From Streptomyces sp. NL15-2K (lineage in GTDB: Bacteria; Actinomycetota; Actinomycetes; Streptomycetales; Streptomycetaceae), in the NCBI RefSeq assembly GCF_030551255.1, contig NZ_CP130630.1, positions 1,798,001 to 1,862,000 on the forward strand: a DNA stretch of 64,000 bases, written 5' to 3'. Below, in pieces: positions 34,118-44,221 of the stretch; within the stretch, counting starts at the first letter, position 1, and every line of letters begins with the position of its first letter. The notes below the pieces were generated by a model. That model was given only the letters and a program-made list of their open reading frames with translations. It did no database searches and had not been told where the DNA came from. Position numbers and translations under genes: made by a program.

Positions 34118-35251
34118 ATGGTATCTTTCGCCCCAGGGTTCGAACTTCCGCCCTTTTACTGTCCGGTCGATGAGGCGTTGCACCCTGATTTCGATGAGCT
34201 GAGGCAGCGGTGCGTGGCATGGGCGGATAACACCGGCCTGTACGGCAACGACGCGGTGGAGCGGGCGTGGGGCCTATATGGCACCCATGCCGACCTCGCG
34301 TTCGCCCGCTGTTGCCCCGTCGCTCCCAAGGAGCGCCAGTACATCCTGATGCTCTGGGCACTGTGGGTGTTTGTGGGCGACGACAATCACCATCACGACG
34401 AGACCGCCGTCGGCTTGACCGGCAGGCCGGGCGGCCCCGACCTCAAGATGGCCCGCATGGTCGATCTCGGGGGCCGACTCCTCTGCGCCGCTGACGGGCC
34501 CGACCAGGTTCTGTCAGGCGGCAGCGAAACGGTGCAGCGTCTGTCGCGCACCAACGCCGAGATTGTCAATATGATGCGGTCAGTGGGTACTGCCACGCAG
34601 GTGCAGCGCTTCTTGGACCGTCAGCGCCAGTGGGTCTTGGGTGAGCTGTGGCTGGCCAGTGTTTTGGAGCTGGGGCGGGTGCCGACCGTGGAGGAGTACA
34701 CGATGCAGCGCCATAGTGCGTCTGGCGGACTACCCGGCTTTGAACTGGCCGCCTTCGCACAAGACTTGCGGCTTAGTGACACCGAACGCAATGACCCGGC
34801 ACTGGTCACCGCGATCAGCGCGGCCAACTTGGTCATTTCCTGGGACAACGACCTCATCTCCTACCCCAAGGAAGCTTTCCACGGCGAGGGTAAGGGCAAC
34901 ATGGTCGGCGTCATCGCACATCATCTCAACTGCTCCCCCCAAGACGCGGTCGCGGAAGTGACTGCTATCCGTGACCGAGTCATGTCCCTATTCCTAGGCC
35001 TGCACGACAAACTGAGCCGCAGCCGCAACAGCCAGGTGCGCCAATTCGGCGACTTGTTAAGCCATTTCATCCGTGGGCACCTGGACTGGTCCGCCGCCAT
35101 CCCCCGCTACCGGGAGATCACTGACCACAAGACCCCGCCTCCGCCCGACCTGCCCCCCATCACCATGGAGTGGACGGACACGCCCTCCGACACCCGCATG
35201 ACCCCCGTCGACATCGCGCCCATCGCAGGGTGGTGGGACCAGCTCAAGTGA
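34118..35251 (+). CDS. Class I terpene synthase
   Basis: 377 residues from ATG 34118, with CAGGAGGACCG directly upstream. The start FAPGFELPPFYCPVDEALHP is typical of bacterial terpene cyclases. The acidic metal motif is FVGDDNHHHDE (Asp88, Asp89, Asp94), a spaced variant resembling the DDxxxxD of 2-methylisoborneol synthases. The NSE metal triad is NDLISYPKE (Asn244, Ser248, Glu252) and is canonical. An RY pair lies near the C-terminus (IPRYREITD). It should bind Mg2+ and cyclise a linear prenyl diphosphate; product and chain length are not predictable. The codon GTG of a tiny downstream frame overlaps its stop. A prenyl diphosphate synthase fusion is encoded 5 kb away. Confidence 0.92.
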   Translation: MVSFAPGFELPPFYCPVDEALHPDFDELRQRCVAWADNTGLYGNDAVERAWGLYGTHADLAFARCCPVAPKERQYILMLWALWVFVGDDNHHHDETAVGLTGRPGGPDLKMARMVDLGGRLLCAADGPDQVLSGGSETVQRLSRTNAEIVNMMRSVGTATQVQRFLDRQRQWVLGELWLASVLELGRVPTVEEYTMQRHSASGGLPGFELAAFAQDLRLSDTERNDPALVTAISAANLVISWDNDLISYPKEAFHGEGKGNMVGVIAHHLNCSPQDAVAEVTAIRDRVMSLFLGLHDKLSRSRNSQVRQFGDLLSHFIRGHLDWSAAIPRYREITDHKTPPPPDLPPITMEWTDTPSDTRMTPVDIAPIAGWWDQLK

Positions 35252-35385
35252 ACTGCCCTCACAGGATCACTGCCGATGGGCGGGCAGAGCGGATCGAACG
35301 CTCCCTCGACCGCTTGAAGGTGGATTTCCGCGCCCTCACCCGCTTGGACGCCAACGAGGGCGGGTTCGTCTGTGCCTGCAGGTGA
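35248..35385 (+). CDS. Tiny frame overlapping the terpene synthase stop
   Basis: GTG 35248 overlaps the terpene synthase TGA as GTGA and opens 45 codons: VNCPHRITADGRAERIERSL, then DRLKVDFRALTRLDANEGGF and a VCACR end. Helical and charged, with no family recognised. The overlap suggests translational coupling, but it may equally be a cut-off gene start. Low confidence. Confidence 0.3.
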   Translation: MNCPHRITADGRAERIERSLDRLKVDFRALTRLDANEGGFVCACR

Positions 35386-35776
35386 TGCGGGGTTGTGTCA
35401 GGGCCGTGGGGCACAACGGCGTACGACGCCGGCTGCTGTCCACGGTGCAATCAGCGCGCCGATCATCGAGACGGTGGTCCGGAGGAAGAGCAGCGGTCCG
35501 TAGCCGCCAAGGGGCACGGCCAGGGCAGCGTCGGCGAACTGCCTGTGAGCTGCCGTTGCGTTCGGCTGCCACCCATCCTGTCGAGGCGCAGCTGCTGGAG
35601 TGGGTGCAGGCACAATGGCCCTCTCCGCCCTGGGGGACCAGGCCACTCCTGAGAGTGGCCACCGGCCCCTGTGTCGTCGGTGGATGTTTCTTCGGTCCAG
35701 GCGATCGCTGGGAACGGTCCCCACCTGCGGCGGCCTGCGACGGCACGCCGCGGCCCCAGCAGTGGAACATGCCCGC
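35386..35776. other. Short region without a supported gene
   Basis: The minus strand can be read as a hydrophobic tail (LGGYGPLLFLRTTVSMIGAL, then IAPWTAAGVVRRCAPRP and stop at 35398), which looks like the end of a membrane protein. No start, ribosome site or upstream body is visible, so it may be a remnant. Nothing else is recognised. Confidence 0.35.
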
Positions 35777-36451
35777 TCATCTGGATCGCCGCATCTGCTC
35801 GGACAGGTCAGCGAGCGTCTCGGTGCTCTCCTCCGCGAGGCAGGCATCGCCCCGCATCCCGTACATGCCGTCCGGCATTAGCGGTGGCAGCGGATTCCCG
35901 GAGGCGCGTGCCTGGGAGACCGCCTGTCGCCATCCGGCCGGCTGCACGGGGCCGTCGCGGTCCTTGAACGTCGTCACTTGCACCCCGGGGTACTGGGCGG
36001 TGGGCAGGATCTGGTGCTGGGTGATGAACTGCCAGCCGAATGCCCTGGTGTCCGAGAGGGAGCCGGTGCGATTGACGACCACGATCGGCTCGGGCAGCAC
36101 CAGCATCCCGGTGGGCAAGAGGATGTCCCGGTCGCGGTCCAGGGTGCTGATATCGGCCGGTTCGAGGGTGGCGGCCGCGGCCATGACTGCGGCGTGCGCG
36201 GCCGGGGAGATGACGATGGCCTCCGCCCACCGCAGCAGTTTCTGGATCTGACGTATCTGCCATGCGGCGGCCTCCCCCGCCGCCCGGGGCCACGGCGGTC
36301 GATGGCCCTGCTTGCCCAGCGTCATCGACAGCGCCGCGTCCCGCTCGATGGCCTCGGGCTTGCCCGCCATGTCTGCGAGATCTCTGTTCAGCAGCACGGC
36401 GTGCAACTCGGTGACGACGTTGTTCATGTTGGAGGCGAGCGTCATCTGCAC
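35777..36451 (-). CDS. Hypothetical protein
   Basis: About 224 residues; GTG 36451 or ATG 36445 (MTLASNMNNVVTELHAVLLN) starts it. The middle contains LRWAEAIVISPAAHAAVMAA and LLPTGMLVLPEPIVVVNRTG, and the C-terminus QFITQHQILPTAQYPGVQVT with MPDGMYGMRGDACLAEESTE. Codon use is normal for a Streptomyces gene. It is mixed alpha/beta with no membrane helix. I do not recognise the family. A second minus-strand frame ends just upstream (36476), which suggests a former operon. Confidence 0.5.
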   Translation of the reverse strand: MQMTLASNMNNVVTELHAVLLNRDLADMAGKPEAIERDAALSMTLGKQGHRPPWPRAAGEAAAWQIRQIQKLLRWAEAIVISPAAHAAVMAAAATLEPADISTLDRDRDILLPTGMLVLPEPIVVVNRTGSLSDTRAFGWQFITQHQILPTAQYPGVQVTTFKDRDGPVQPAGWRQAVSQARASGNPLPPLMPDGMYGMRGDACLAEESTETLADLSEQMRRSR

Positions 36452-36475
36452 CCACGGGTTACCGGTCAGACACCG

Positions 36476-36680
36476 CTAGGTCTGCTCCCGCAGGCGGTGT
36501 GCCACCCGCGCCGCAGCAGCCGCGGTCCACTGCCCGTCCTTGTCCCTACTGCGCTCCCGCTTGCCCCGGCTCGCCTCTCCCACCCGAAGCCCCCTCCGCG
36601 TCGGCCAGTTGACGAAGCCGTACCCGACCAGCACGGACGCGACACGGCGGGATCCAGCCGACGGCCTTATGCCAGCGTGG
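36476..36680 (-). pseudogene. Unknown gene fragment
   Basis: The minus-strand frame reads SRRVASVLVGYGFVNWPTRR, GLRVGEASRGKRERSRDKDG and QWTAAAAARVAHRLREQT, then TAG. Codon bias is coding-like, but a TGA closes the frame about 68 codons upstream, so the N-terminal part is missing or the gene is very small. Located just before the hypothetical gene at 35777-36451, same strand. Confidence 0.3.
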
Positions 36681-36875
36681 CTGAGTCACCGCCGCTGAGT
36701 CGGCGGTCGCTGACCGACGCACACCCGCCGCCAGCCACGACGATTATTTAGGTTTCGCCGGCACTTCACGAAGGTCAGGCAGCATGGACTGCTGTCAGGC
36801 AAGTAAGGCAAGAGGTCGCGTCGGAAGTGGTTCGGTCAAACCACTTCCTGGATGTCCGTTCGACGGGTAGCGCCT

Positions 36876-37041
36876 TTATGCGGGGTTCCCGTATTCGACG
36901 ACGTAGGCCGCGTAGTTCTCCGCGAGGACAACCTGGCCAGCCTCAGCGGTGAGGCGGCCGACCGAGGTGACGGCCGGGACCTGCCGGTCCTCGATGGTCG
37001 AGGTGATCAGCGGAAGGATCGCCGCCTCCCGCGAGGCGGCG
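36876..37041 (-). pseudogene. Unknown protein C-terminal fragment
   Basis: Reads AASREAAILPLITSTIEDRQ, VPAVTSVGRLTAEAGQVVLA and ENYAAYVVEYGNPA, then TAA. It is clearly coding-like but has no start. Upstream the same frame runs through a 15-bp repeat array (37051-37125) back to the TAG stop of the secreted protein gene at 37158, in the same phase. It may be the tail of a gene whose front was replaced. The family is unknown. Confidence 0.4.
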
Positions 37042-37050
37042 GTCCTTCCG

Positions 37051-37125
37051 GTCCGTTCCCGTCCGGTCCGTTCCCGTCCGGTCCGTTCCCGTCCGGTCCG
37101 TTCCCGTCCGGTCCGTTCCCGTCCG
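37051..37125. repeat. Five 15-bp tandem repeats
   Basis: Five exact copies of gtccgttcccgtccg occupy 37051-37065, 37066-37080, 37081-37095, 37096-37110 and 37111-37125. They separate an unknown gene fragment from the secreted protein gene. The 15-bp period preserves a minus-strand frame encoding Gly-Arg-Glu-Arg-Thr units. Confidence 0.95.
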
Positions 37126-37157
37126 GGGTGGGCCCGGCCGGGAACGGACCCCGAGTC

Positions 37158-37658
37158 CTAGTACCAGGCAGTCTCGGCCAAGCGCTGGTTGTCGCAGAAC
37201 AGCACCGCCTTGCTCTGCCGACCGTTGAGGTTGTTGATCACCTTGGTGTAGGCGTAGTTGATGCCCGGGTCGACCGTTTCGAGCACCCACACGATCCCGG
37301 AATCGGTGAGGCGGTTGCTGTGTGCGGCGCAGCCCTGGGGCGCGTTCTCTATGCGGGCGAACGAGCCGCAGCCGGGGCTGTAGAAGTACTTCAGGGTGAT
37401 GGTGCGCCCGGCGTAGACCGCCGTCTTCGTCGCCCCGCCGGGCACGCCGGGCTGGTAGTAGCTCCCCGAGCAGGAGGTCTGTTCGGGATAGAGGCCCTCG
37501 TTGGGGAGCGTGCCGTAGCCAACGCTCTGGATGGGGGCCGCCTGGGCCTGGAGCGGCGTCAGCGCCGCCAGGCCGAACGCGAATGCGACGCCGAGCAGCG
37601 CGCGCCACCCCCGGCGGCCGGTCCCACGGTCGGTCTTTCTGTTCCGTCTTGAGATCAC
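37158..37658 (-). CDS. Secreted protein, DUF2690-like
   Basis: 166 residues from GTG 37658, preceded by AGGGGGGAA. A basic start (ISRRNRKTDRGTGRRGWRAL) and hydrophobic core (LLGVAFAFGLAALTPLQA) form a signal peptide with cleavage after AQAAP. The mature protein has three to four cysteines (TSCSGSYYQPG, FYSPGCGSFARIENAPQGCA, AVLFCDN). The segment TITLKYFYSPGCGSFARI resembles the DUF2690 core. Unknown extracellular function. It appears intact but isolated among gene fragments; the next gene piece upstream is CbrC. Confidence 0.65.
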   Translation of the reverse strand: MISRRNRKTDRGTGRRGWRALLGVAFAFGLAALTPLQAQAAPIQSVGYGTLPNEGLYPEQTSCSGSYYQPGVPGGATKTAVYAGRTITLKYFYSPGCGSFARIENAPQGCAAHSNRLTDSGIVWVLETVDPGINYAYTKVINNLNGRQSKAVLFCDNQRLAETAWY

Positions 37659-37753
37659 GTTCGTCTTCCCCCCTGGAGATCGAGGTCGCGAGGTGTCGCC
37701 AAACCGTTTTCCAGATTGTTCGCCCACGTCGTGAGCCGCCAGGTATTTACAGG

Positions 37754-39456
<1,703 letters not shown>

Positions 39457-39476
<20 letters not shown>

Positions 39477-39816
39477 CCAGACGGTAGTTGTGGCGCTCCT
39501 GCTGCCACTGGTCATACCAGACACCCCTCAGTTCCCACCGCCAGAATTGGTGCCGTACTCCCACACAGTCCCACTGCTGCGCGCGGGCGCCGTCAGCGTG
39601 CGAACCGTCGGAGATCTCCAGGCACTTGCCCGTGCCCGCGTTCACCAGTCGCCCGACATGTCCGTCGGGTGGGAAGATCGCGGGGAGCCGCCCACCGCCC
39701 ACTGCCGAGCCGGGGCCTGCCGACTCGGCGGTGGCGGGGGTGACAGAGACGGCGGCGAGCAGTGCGGCGCTGGTGAGCGCGCGGAGGACACGGGGCAGCC
39801 GGAAAAGGGGCGACAC
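39457..39816 (-). CDS. Secreted ricin-type lectin, truncated
   Basis: 119 residues from GTG 39816. The signal peptide is LPRVLRALTSAALLAAVSVT with cleavage near ATA-ES. A ricin beta-trefoil unit follows: RLVNAGTGKCLEISDGSHAD, GARAQQWDCVGVRHQFWRWE, with the QxW motif (QFWRW). A second unit begins RLVNVESG and then hits a stop, where KCL would be expected, because the DNA switches to the Tap piece at about 39465. So the product has lost the rest of the trefoil and is probably a pseudogene, though the first lobe is intact. Confidence 0.65.
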
Positions 39817-40004
39817 GATGACTCCTCTGTGGGAGTGACACAGGATCAGCACCGTGAATGTACTGGTGGGACGAAGCGTGGGTCATCGGCCATCCGTGTG
39901 AGCCGCGGTCGTGTTCACGCTGCTGTACCCCGGTCGGAGGCGTCACAGCAACACGCGCGGGGGTCCGGCGATGTGCGGCCGGATCCGACGCGTGCAAACA
40001 GTGA

Positions 40005-42326
40005 TCACCAGCGTGGAGGAGTGATGAGGGTGCGGGGACCAGGTGGGTGCGGGTCGTATTCGGATACGCGTTGGGCGGCGTACCAGCCGAGGGCGCGGAC
40101 CATCGCCTTGTGCAGTGTCGGTGGGAGTAGCGGGTCGAGGTGCTGCCAGGCGTGGTCGACGAGTTCGCGGGCTTCGGTGAGGCAGACATCGAGGGCGCCG
40201 CTGTGCATCAGCAAGTCGGATGCTTCGGCGGCGCCGGCGTCGGTGCGCGCGTGAAGGGCTGTGCGCAGGCGTAGACGGTCGTTTTTGTCGAGGAGGCCGG
40301 TGGCGTGGGCCACGGGGTAGGTGACCGCGCCGTTGCGGAGGTCTTCGGCGGGGGTGCGGACGGCGAGGCCGCGGCGGTACTCATCGGGACTGCACTGGCC
40401 GTACAGGTCGAAGACGTCGTCGCTGATCTGGTAGGCGATGCCGACGTTCTCGAAGTACTGGCCGGTCTCGCGGACCTGTGCGTCGTCGGCGTTGGCGAGA
40501 ATGGCTGCGATCTCGGCGGTGCTGCGGACGAGCATGCCGGTCTTGAGCCGGTGGGTGGTCCGGATCTGGGCCAGGAGGGTGCGTGGGTCGCCGGTCTCGA
40601 CGGCTTCGTCGAACGCCGTGTGGTGTCCGGCGAGGTCGAGGGCCTGGCCCGCGTGCGCGGCGCGGAGGTCTCGCAGGTAGAGCCGGTAGATGCGCAGCAG
40701 CGTCTGCGGGTCGGGCTGCGGCACGCGCCCGATGAGGGGATCGAAGGTGTAGTAGCCGAGGGTGCCGGCGGTGATCGTCGGGGCGGTGCCGAAGACCTCG
40801 TGGACGCTCGGTGCACCGCGGCGGGTCGGGGAGCCGTCCTGGATGTCGTCGATGATCAGGGCCGAGGTGTGCATGAGTTCGGTGAGGGCGGTCAGGGGAC
40901 GGTAGGGCTCGGGGTCGACGCCCAGGAGGCACAGGACGGTTGCGGAGATGTACGGGCGCCACGAGCGCCCCGGGTTGTCCAGCAGGTGCAGGACCGGGGC
41001 GACGACGGCCTGGTGGAGGCGGGGGTGCGCGGTGGGATCCAGGTCCGTTCCGTGGCCGGTGCCGGTGAGCAGTTCGACGGCGGTGCGGTCGGCGGGATCG
41101 GCCGGGTATACGGCGGCGGCCTCCGCGCGGGCGATCTCGTGGCTGCGGCGCATGTAGTTCTCGATGTCGCCGATGGTGTTGGTCGGGAACGTCTGCACGA
41201 AGGCCGTCCCCGCCACGGGCATGTCGCCCATCGTGCCGCGCACGGTGGCGGGGCTCTCCCAGAATGCGCGGCCCACCATCAGCGTGCGGATCTCCTGTCC
41301 GGCTGTGGGGGCGGCGACCTCGACGTCGAGGCCGAGTGCCGGCACGCTCACGCGCACTGCGGTGGGGTAGGTGTTGAGCGTGGCCAGCGAGGTCCAGTGG
41401 CGGGTGGGCTGCCAGGTCAGGTCGTGGTGGGCGACGCTGCCGTCGGGAGCGACGGCGGTGGCGCGGGCGAACTCCAGGGTGGCGGCGCCGGTGAGGGGAT
41501 CGGTGTTGCGTGCGTGGATGCAGCTGATCTCCCACCCGTTGTCGAGTTGGAGTCCCGTCCACTGCCAGGTGTGGTCCGCCGTGCCGGGCGCCCGCTGGAC
41601 GGCGTAGTAGCTCGTGCCCCAATCCTGTTCGAACCAGGCATCTCCCGTTACCTGCTTGCGGACACCGTCCTTGGTGAGCAGGGTTCCGCGGGTGTGCAGC
41701 CGGGGCAGGAAGTGCGAGGTCATCGCGTCCGCTTCGGTGGGCAGCCGCCCGGGATACCGTCCCTGGGCATCGAATTGCGGGACTGCCGGTTTGGCCGCGG
41801 TGAGGAGCAGGTCGAACTGGTCCCCGTTCCGGAAGGACAGACGGTAGTCGCCGTTCTCCTCCTGGCGCAGCGCGGCCAGGTCGCCGAGGGTGATGTCCAG
41901 TGTGTAGGCCAACTCCTTCACCGGATTCTGCAGCAACCGCTCAGGGAGCAGGGGGCCCTCGGCCAGGGCTTCGGAAAGCGCTGTGCGGACCCAGGGGTCC
42001 ATCGCCGCGTCGCCGGTAACTGACTCGCGGACCGCATCCAGCATGGTGGGCGAGATCCAGGCGCCGTGGCGGACACCTGCGGGGCCGGAGTGCGTGCACA
42101 CCAGGCCGTAGCCGGGAACGGCGGCGCGATCCCGCACGTCGGGATGCTTCAGGATGCTGATCATCCAGCTGTACACGTCGCCGTCCTCGTCGCGCAGATG
42201 CCCGATGAGGTACCAAGCCTCCGCACTGGCCGACGGGTGAGGGGCGCCGAACGGCGCCGGATCGACGGCGGAACGCGATGCCTGCGGCGGAACCTGTGCG
42301 GCGGGGCTGGAAGAGAAGCTGGTCAC
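40005..42326 (-). CDS. AttH/CrtC-like domain fused to prenyl diphosphate synthase
   Basis: 773 residues from GTG 42326 (no clear ribosome site). Residues about 35-390 resemble the lipocalin-like AttH/carotenoid 1,2-hydratase family: AEAWYLIGHLRDEDGDVYSW, GDAWFEQDWGTSYYAV, WTGLQLDNGWEISCI and VAGTAFVQTF. Residues about 430-760 are a trans-prenyl diphosphate synthase: DDIQD (493-497) with TRRG, GQALDLAG, KTG (595-597) and DDVFD (636-640), both metal motifs complete. The second domain should elongate a diphosphate with isopentenyl diphosphate. The first could hydrate or rearrange a terpenoid (inference). It is divergent from an ABC exporter by 188 bases. A terpene synthase is encoded at 34118. 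I know of no characterised protein with this fusion. Confidence 0.85.
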   Translation of the reverse strand: MTSFSSSPAAQVPPQASRSAVDPAPFGAPHPSASAEAWYLIGHLRDEDGDVYSWMISILKHPDVRDRAAVPGYGLVCTHSGPAGVRHGAWISPTMLDAVRESVTGDAAMDPWVRTALSEALAEGPLLPERLLQNPVKELAYTLDITLGDLAALRQEENGDYRLSFRNGDQFDLLLTAAKPAVPQFDAQGRYPGRLPTEADAMTSHFLPRLHTRGTLLTKDGVRKQVTGDAWFEQDWGTSYYAVQRAPGTADHTWQWTGLQLDNGWEISCIHARNTDPLTGAATLEFARATAVAPDGSVAHHDLTWQPTRHWTSLATLNTYPTAVRVSVPALGLDVEVAAPTAGQEIRTLMVGRAFWESPATVRGTMGDMPVAGTAFVQTFPTNTIGDIENYMRRSHEIARAEAAAVYPADPADRTAVELLTGTGHGTDLDPTAHPRLHQAVVAPVLHLLDNPGRSWRPYISATVLCLLGVDPEPYRPLTALTELMHTSALIIDDIQDGSPTRRGAPSVHEVFGTAPTITAGTLGYYTFDPLIGRVPQPDPQTLLRIYRLYLRDLRAAHAGQALDLAGHHTAFDEAVETGDPRTLLAQIRTTHRLKTGMLVRSTAEIAAILANADDAQVRETGQYFENVGIAYQISDDVFDLYGQCSPDEYRRGLAVRTPAEDLRNGAVTYPVAHATGLLDKNDRLRLRTALHARTDAGAAEASDLLMHSGALDVCLTEARELVDHAWQHLDPLLPPTLHKAMVRALGWYAAQRVSEYDPHPPGPRTLITPPRW

Positions 42327-42514
42327 GCCGGAAACCTACGGTTTTGTCGCTGACGGGCCGGGCGCAGTCGTCATGAATGCACCTCATCGGATGAACTTGC
42401 CGGCCAAAGCCCCTCCAAGCTGGGAGGAGGCCGTGCCCTCGCCGTTCCCGGCTCGTTGAAAGCCGCACGCCGCGGAGAGGATCCCTCGGTGAAAGTCCCA
42501 GGGGAGGGGGCTCG

Positions 42515-43123
42515 ATGAAGGTCAGCGATGTGCACCACGCCTACGGCAAGCGCGTGGTGCTGCGCGGTATCGACCTGGAACTGCGGCCGGGTGTGCTGGC
42601 CGGCATCGTCGGGGAGAACGGGGCAGGCAAGAGCACGCTGCTGAAGATCCTCTCCGGTGAACTCCGCCCCGGCCACGGCACGGTCCGTCACCACGGAAGG
42701 TTCGGTTACTGTCCGCAGACAGTCGTTCTCAACGACGTCCTCACCGTCCGTCAGCACCTGGACTTCTTCAAGAACGCGTATGCCCTGCCGGACCTTCGGC
42801 GGGCGGAACAGGTCATGGAAACACTCCAGTTGGGAGAGTACGTCGACGAGCGGGCCGGTGTGCTCAGCGGCGGAACCCGGCAGAAGCTGAACCTCACGCT
42901 GGCCCTCATGCACGACCCGCAGGTCCTGCTGCTGGACGAGCCCTACCAGGGATTCGACTGGGACACCTACCAACGCTTCTGGGACCTGGCCACCCTGCTG
43001 CGCGAGGACGGCCGCTCCGTCCTCGTCGTCTCGCATCTCGCCTACGACGCCGAACGCCTCGACGTCCTGTGGCGCCTGGACGACGGCCTCCTGCACGACC
43101 GGACCACGGAGCGGGCAGCATGA
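42515..43123 (+). CDS. ABC exporter ATP-binding protein
   Basis: 202 residues from ATG 42515 after CAGGGGAGGGGG. Walker A is GENGAGKSTLLK, the signature is LSGGTRQKLNLTLAL, and Walker B is VLLLDEPYQGFD. A SHLAYDAERL segment supplies the switch histidine. It is short for an exporter ATPase but contains all core motifs. Its stop overlaps the permease ATG (ATGA), so both are coupled. Energises export across the membrane with the next gene product. Divergence from the AttH-prenyl synthase gene suggests a shared promoter region and possible export of the terpenoid product. Confidence 0.92.
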   Translation: MKVSDVHHAYGKRVVLRGIDLELRPGVLAGIVGENGAGKSTLLKILSGELRPGHGTVRHHGRFGYCPQTVVLNDVLTVRQHLDFFKNAYALPDLRRAEQVMETLQLGEYVDERAGVLSGGTRQKLNLTLALMHDPQVLLLDEPYQGFDWDTYQRFWDLATLLREDGRSVLVVSHLAYDAERLDVLWRLDDGLLHDRTTERAA

Positions 43124-43959
43124 GCCGCCATTTCACCCTCTTCGCGACCGCCACCCGCTACGCGCTGATCGAGCATCTGCGCAACCGGTTCGCCATGGTG
43201 CTCGTTGCCCTCTTCATCCCCACGTGGGCCGCGCTGGCGTTCCTGTCCGTACCTAGCACCAAGATCCGCTTCCGGCTGCGGGCGACCGGAGAGGTGTTGA
43301 CCCCCGGCGGCAACCAAATCACCGAGATCACCGGAGTCCTCAACGCGGTCACGCTGATCATCGGGTTCATGATGTTCGCGGCCACCTTCACCGGCGGCCA
43401 CTTCGACCGACGCCTGGCCCTGGCCGGCTACCCCCGCACCCATCTCGTCCTCGCCAAGATCACCGGCCTCGCATTGGCCTCAGCCGCCGTCGCCGCCTAC
43501 GCAACCACCCTCACCTGCGCCTTCCGAACCCCCGAACAGCCAGTCGTCTTCGCCACCGCACTGTTCTGCGCCGGCCTGACCTACGGCGCACTCGGCGTCG
43601 CCTTCGGCTCCCTGCTGCGCCGCGAGGTCGAGGGCATGTTCGCCATCCTGATGACCAGCGTCATCGACCTCGCACTGCAAAACCCCCTGTACAGCTCCAG
43701 CTCAGACGATTCCATCGTGCGCTACCTGCCCTCCTACGGCGCCATGCAGGCCAGCACTGGAGCCGGGTTCTCCGCCACTCCCGTGCCCAAGTACCTCGCC
43801 ATCCAGCTCCTGTGGTTCACCGCGGCCGCACTGGTCGGCTTTCTCGCCTTCCACCGCCGCACCCGCAACACCCTCACAAGACCAGACAAGGTTCGCCTCA
43901 TCCCTCCACGGCAGCCCGACCACGATCTGCAGCCAGATAGCCCCAAGCCAACAGTTTGA
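43120..43959 (+). CDS. ABC exporter permease
   Basis: 279 residues from ATG 43120, overlapping the ATPase stop by four bases. Six hydrophobic helices are visible: MVLVALFIPTWAALAFLSV, VLNAVTLIIGFMMFAATFT, ITGLALASAAVAAYATTLTC, VFATALFCAGLTYGALGVAF, MFAILMTSVIDLALQNPLYS and AIQLLWFTAAALVGFLAFHR. This resembles ABC-2 type transporter permeases with a substrate-specific periplasmic loop after helix 1. The C-terminus is cytoplasmic and basic. The substrate is unknown; a terpenoid would fit the neighbour. Bases 43960-44221 contain no gene. Confidence 0.88.
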   Translation: MSRHFTLFATATRYALIEHLRNRFAMVLVALFIPTWAALAFLSVPSTKIRFRLRATGEVLTPGGNQITEITGVLNAVTLIIGFMMFAATFTGGHFDRRLALAGYPRTHLVLAKITGLALASAAVAAYATTLTCAFRTPEQPVVFATALFCAGLTYGALGVAFGSLLRREVEGMFAILMTSVIDLALQNPLYSSSSDDSIVRYLPSYGAMQASTGAGFSATPVPKYLAIQLLWFTAAALVGFLAFHRRTRNTLTRPDKVRLIPPRQPDHDLQPDSPKPTV

Positions 43960-44221
43960 GCCCCACGTAGAGCGGGACGAAGGGAACCCTGGGTAGTCAG
44001 CGTCGTCTCACCCCTGACGCCAGTACCAACCCACAGAACCCTCGCAGTAGACCGTCACAACTGATCGCTCCGCAGAGTAACGGCAGGGTGACATCCAGTC
44101 CATTTGCCCACAAGCAGGCTGATTTGCCAACTGTGCTGCGCCATCACATCAACCCCACCCGCAGCGGTGGGGCGCCCGGCCGCAGAATCTGTCCACAGGG
44201 GAACGGGTGTCTGCTGGATGC

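Noticed and set aside
34130..34150. gggttcgaact, looking like a tRNA T-loop
   Set aside because: It lies in the start of the terpene synthase gene; no acceptor or anticodon stem can be formed around it.
36852..37652. 266-codon plus-strand frame with PSGPF repeats as a repeat protein
   Set aside because: It is antisense to a signal-peptide gene and a coding-like fragment; the repeats alone cause the appearance.
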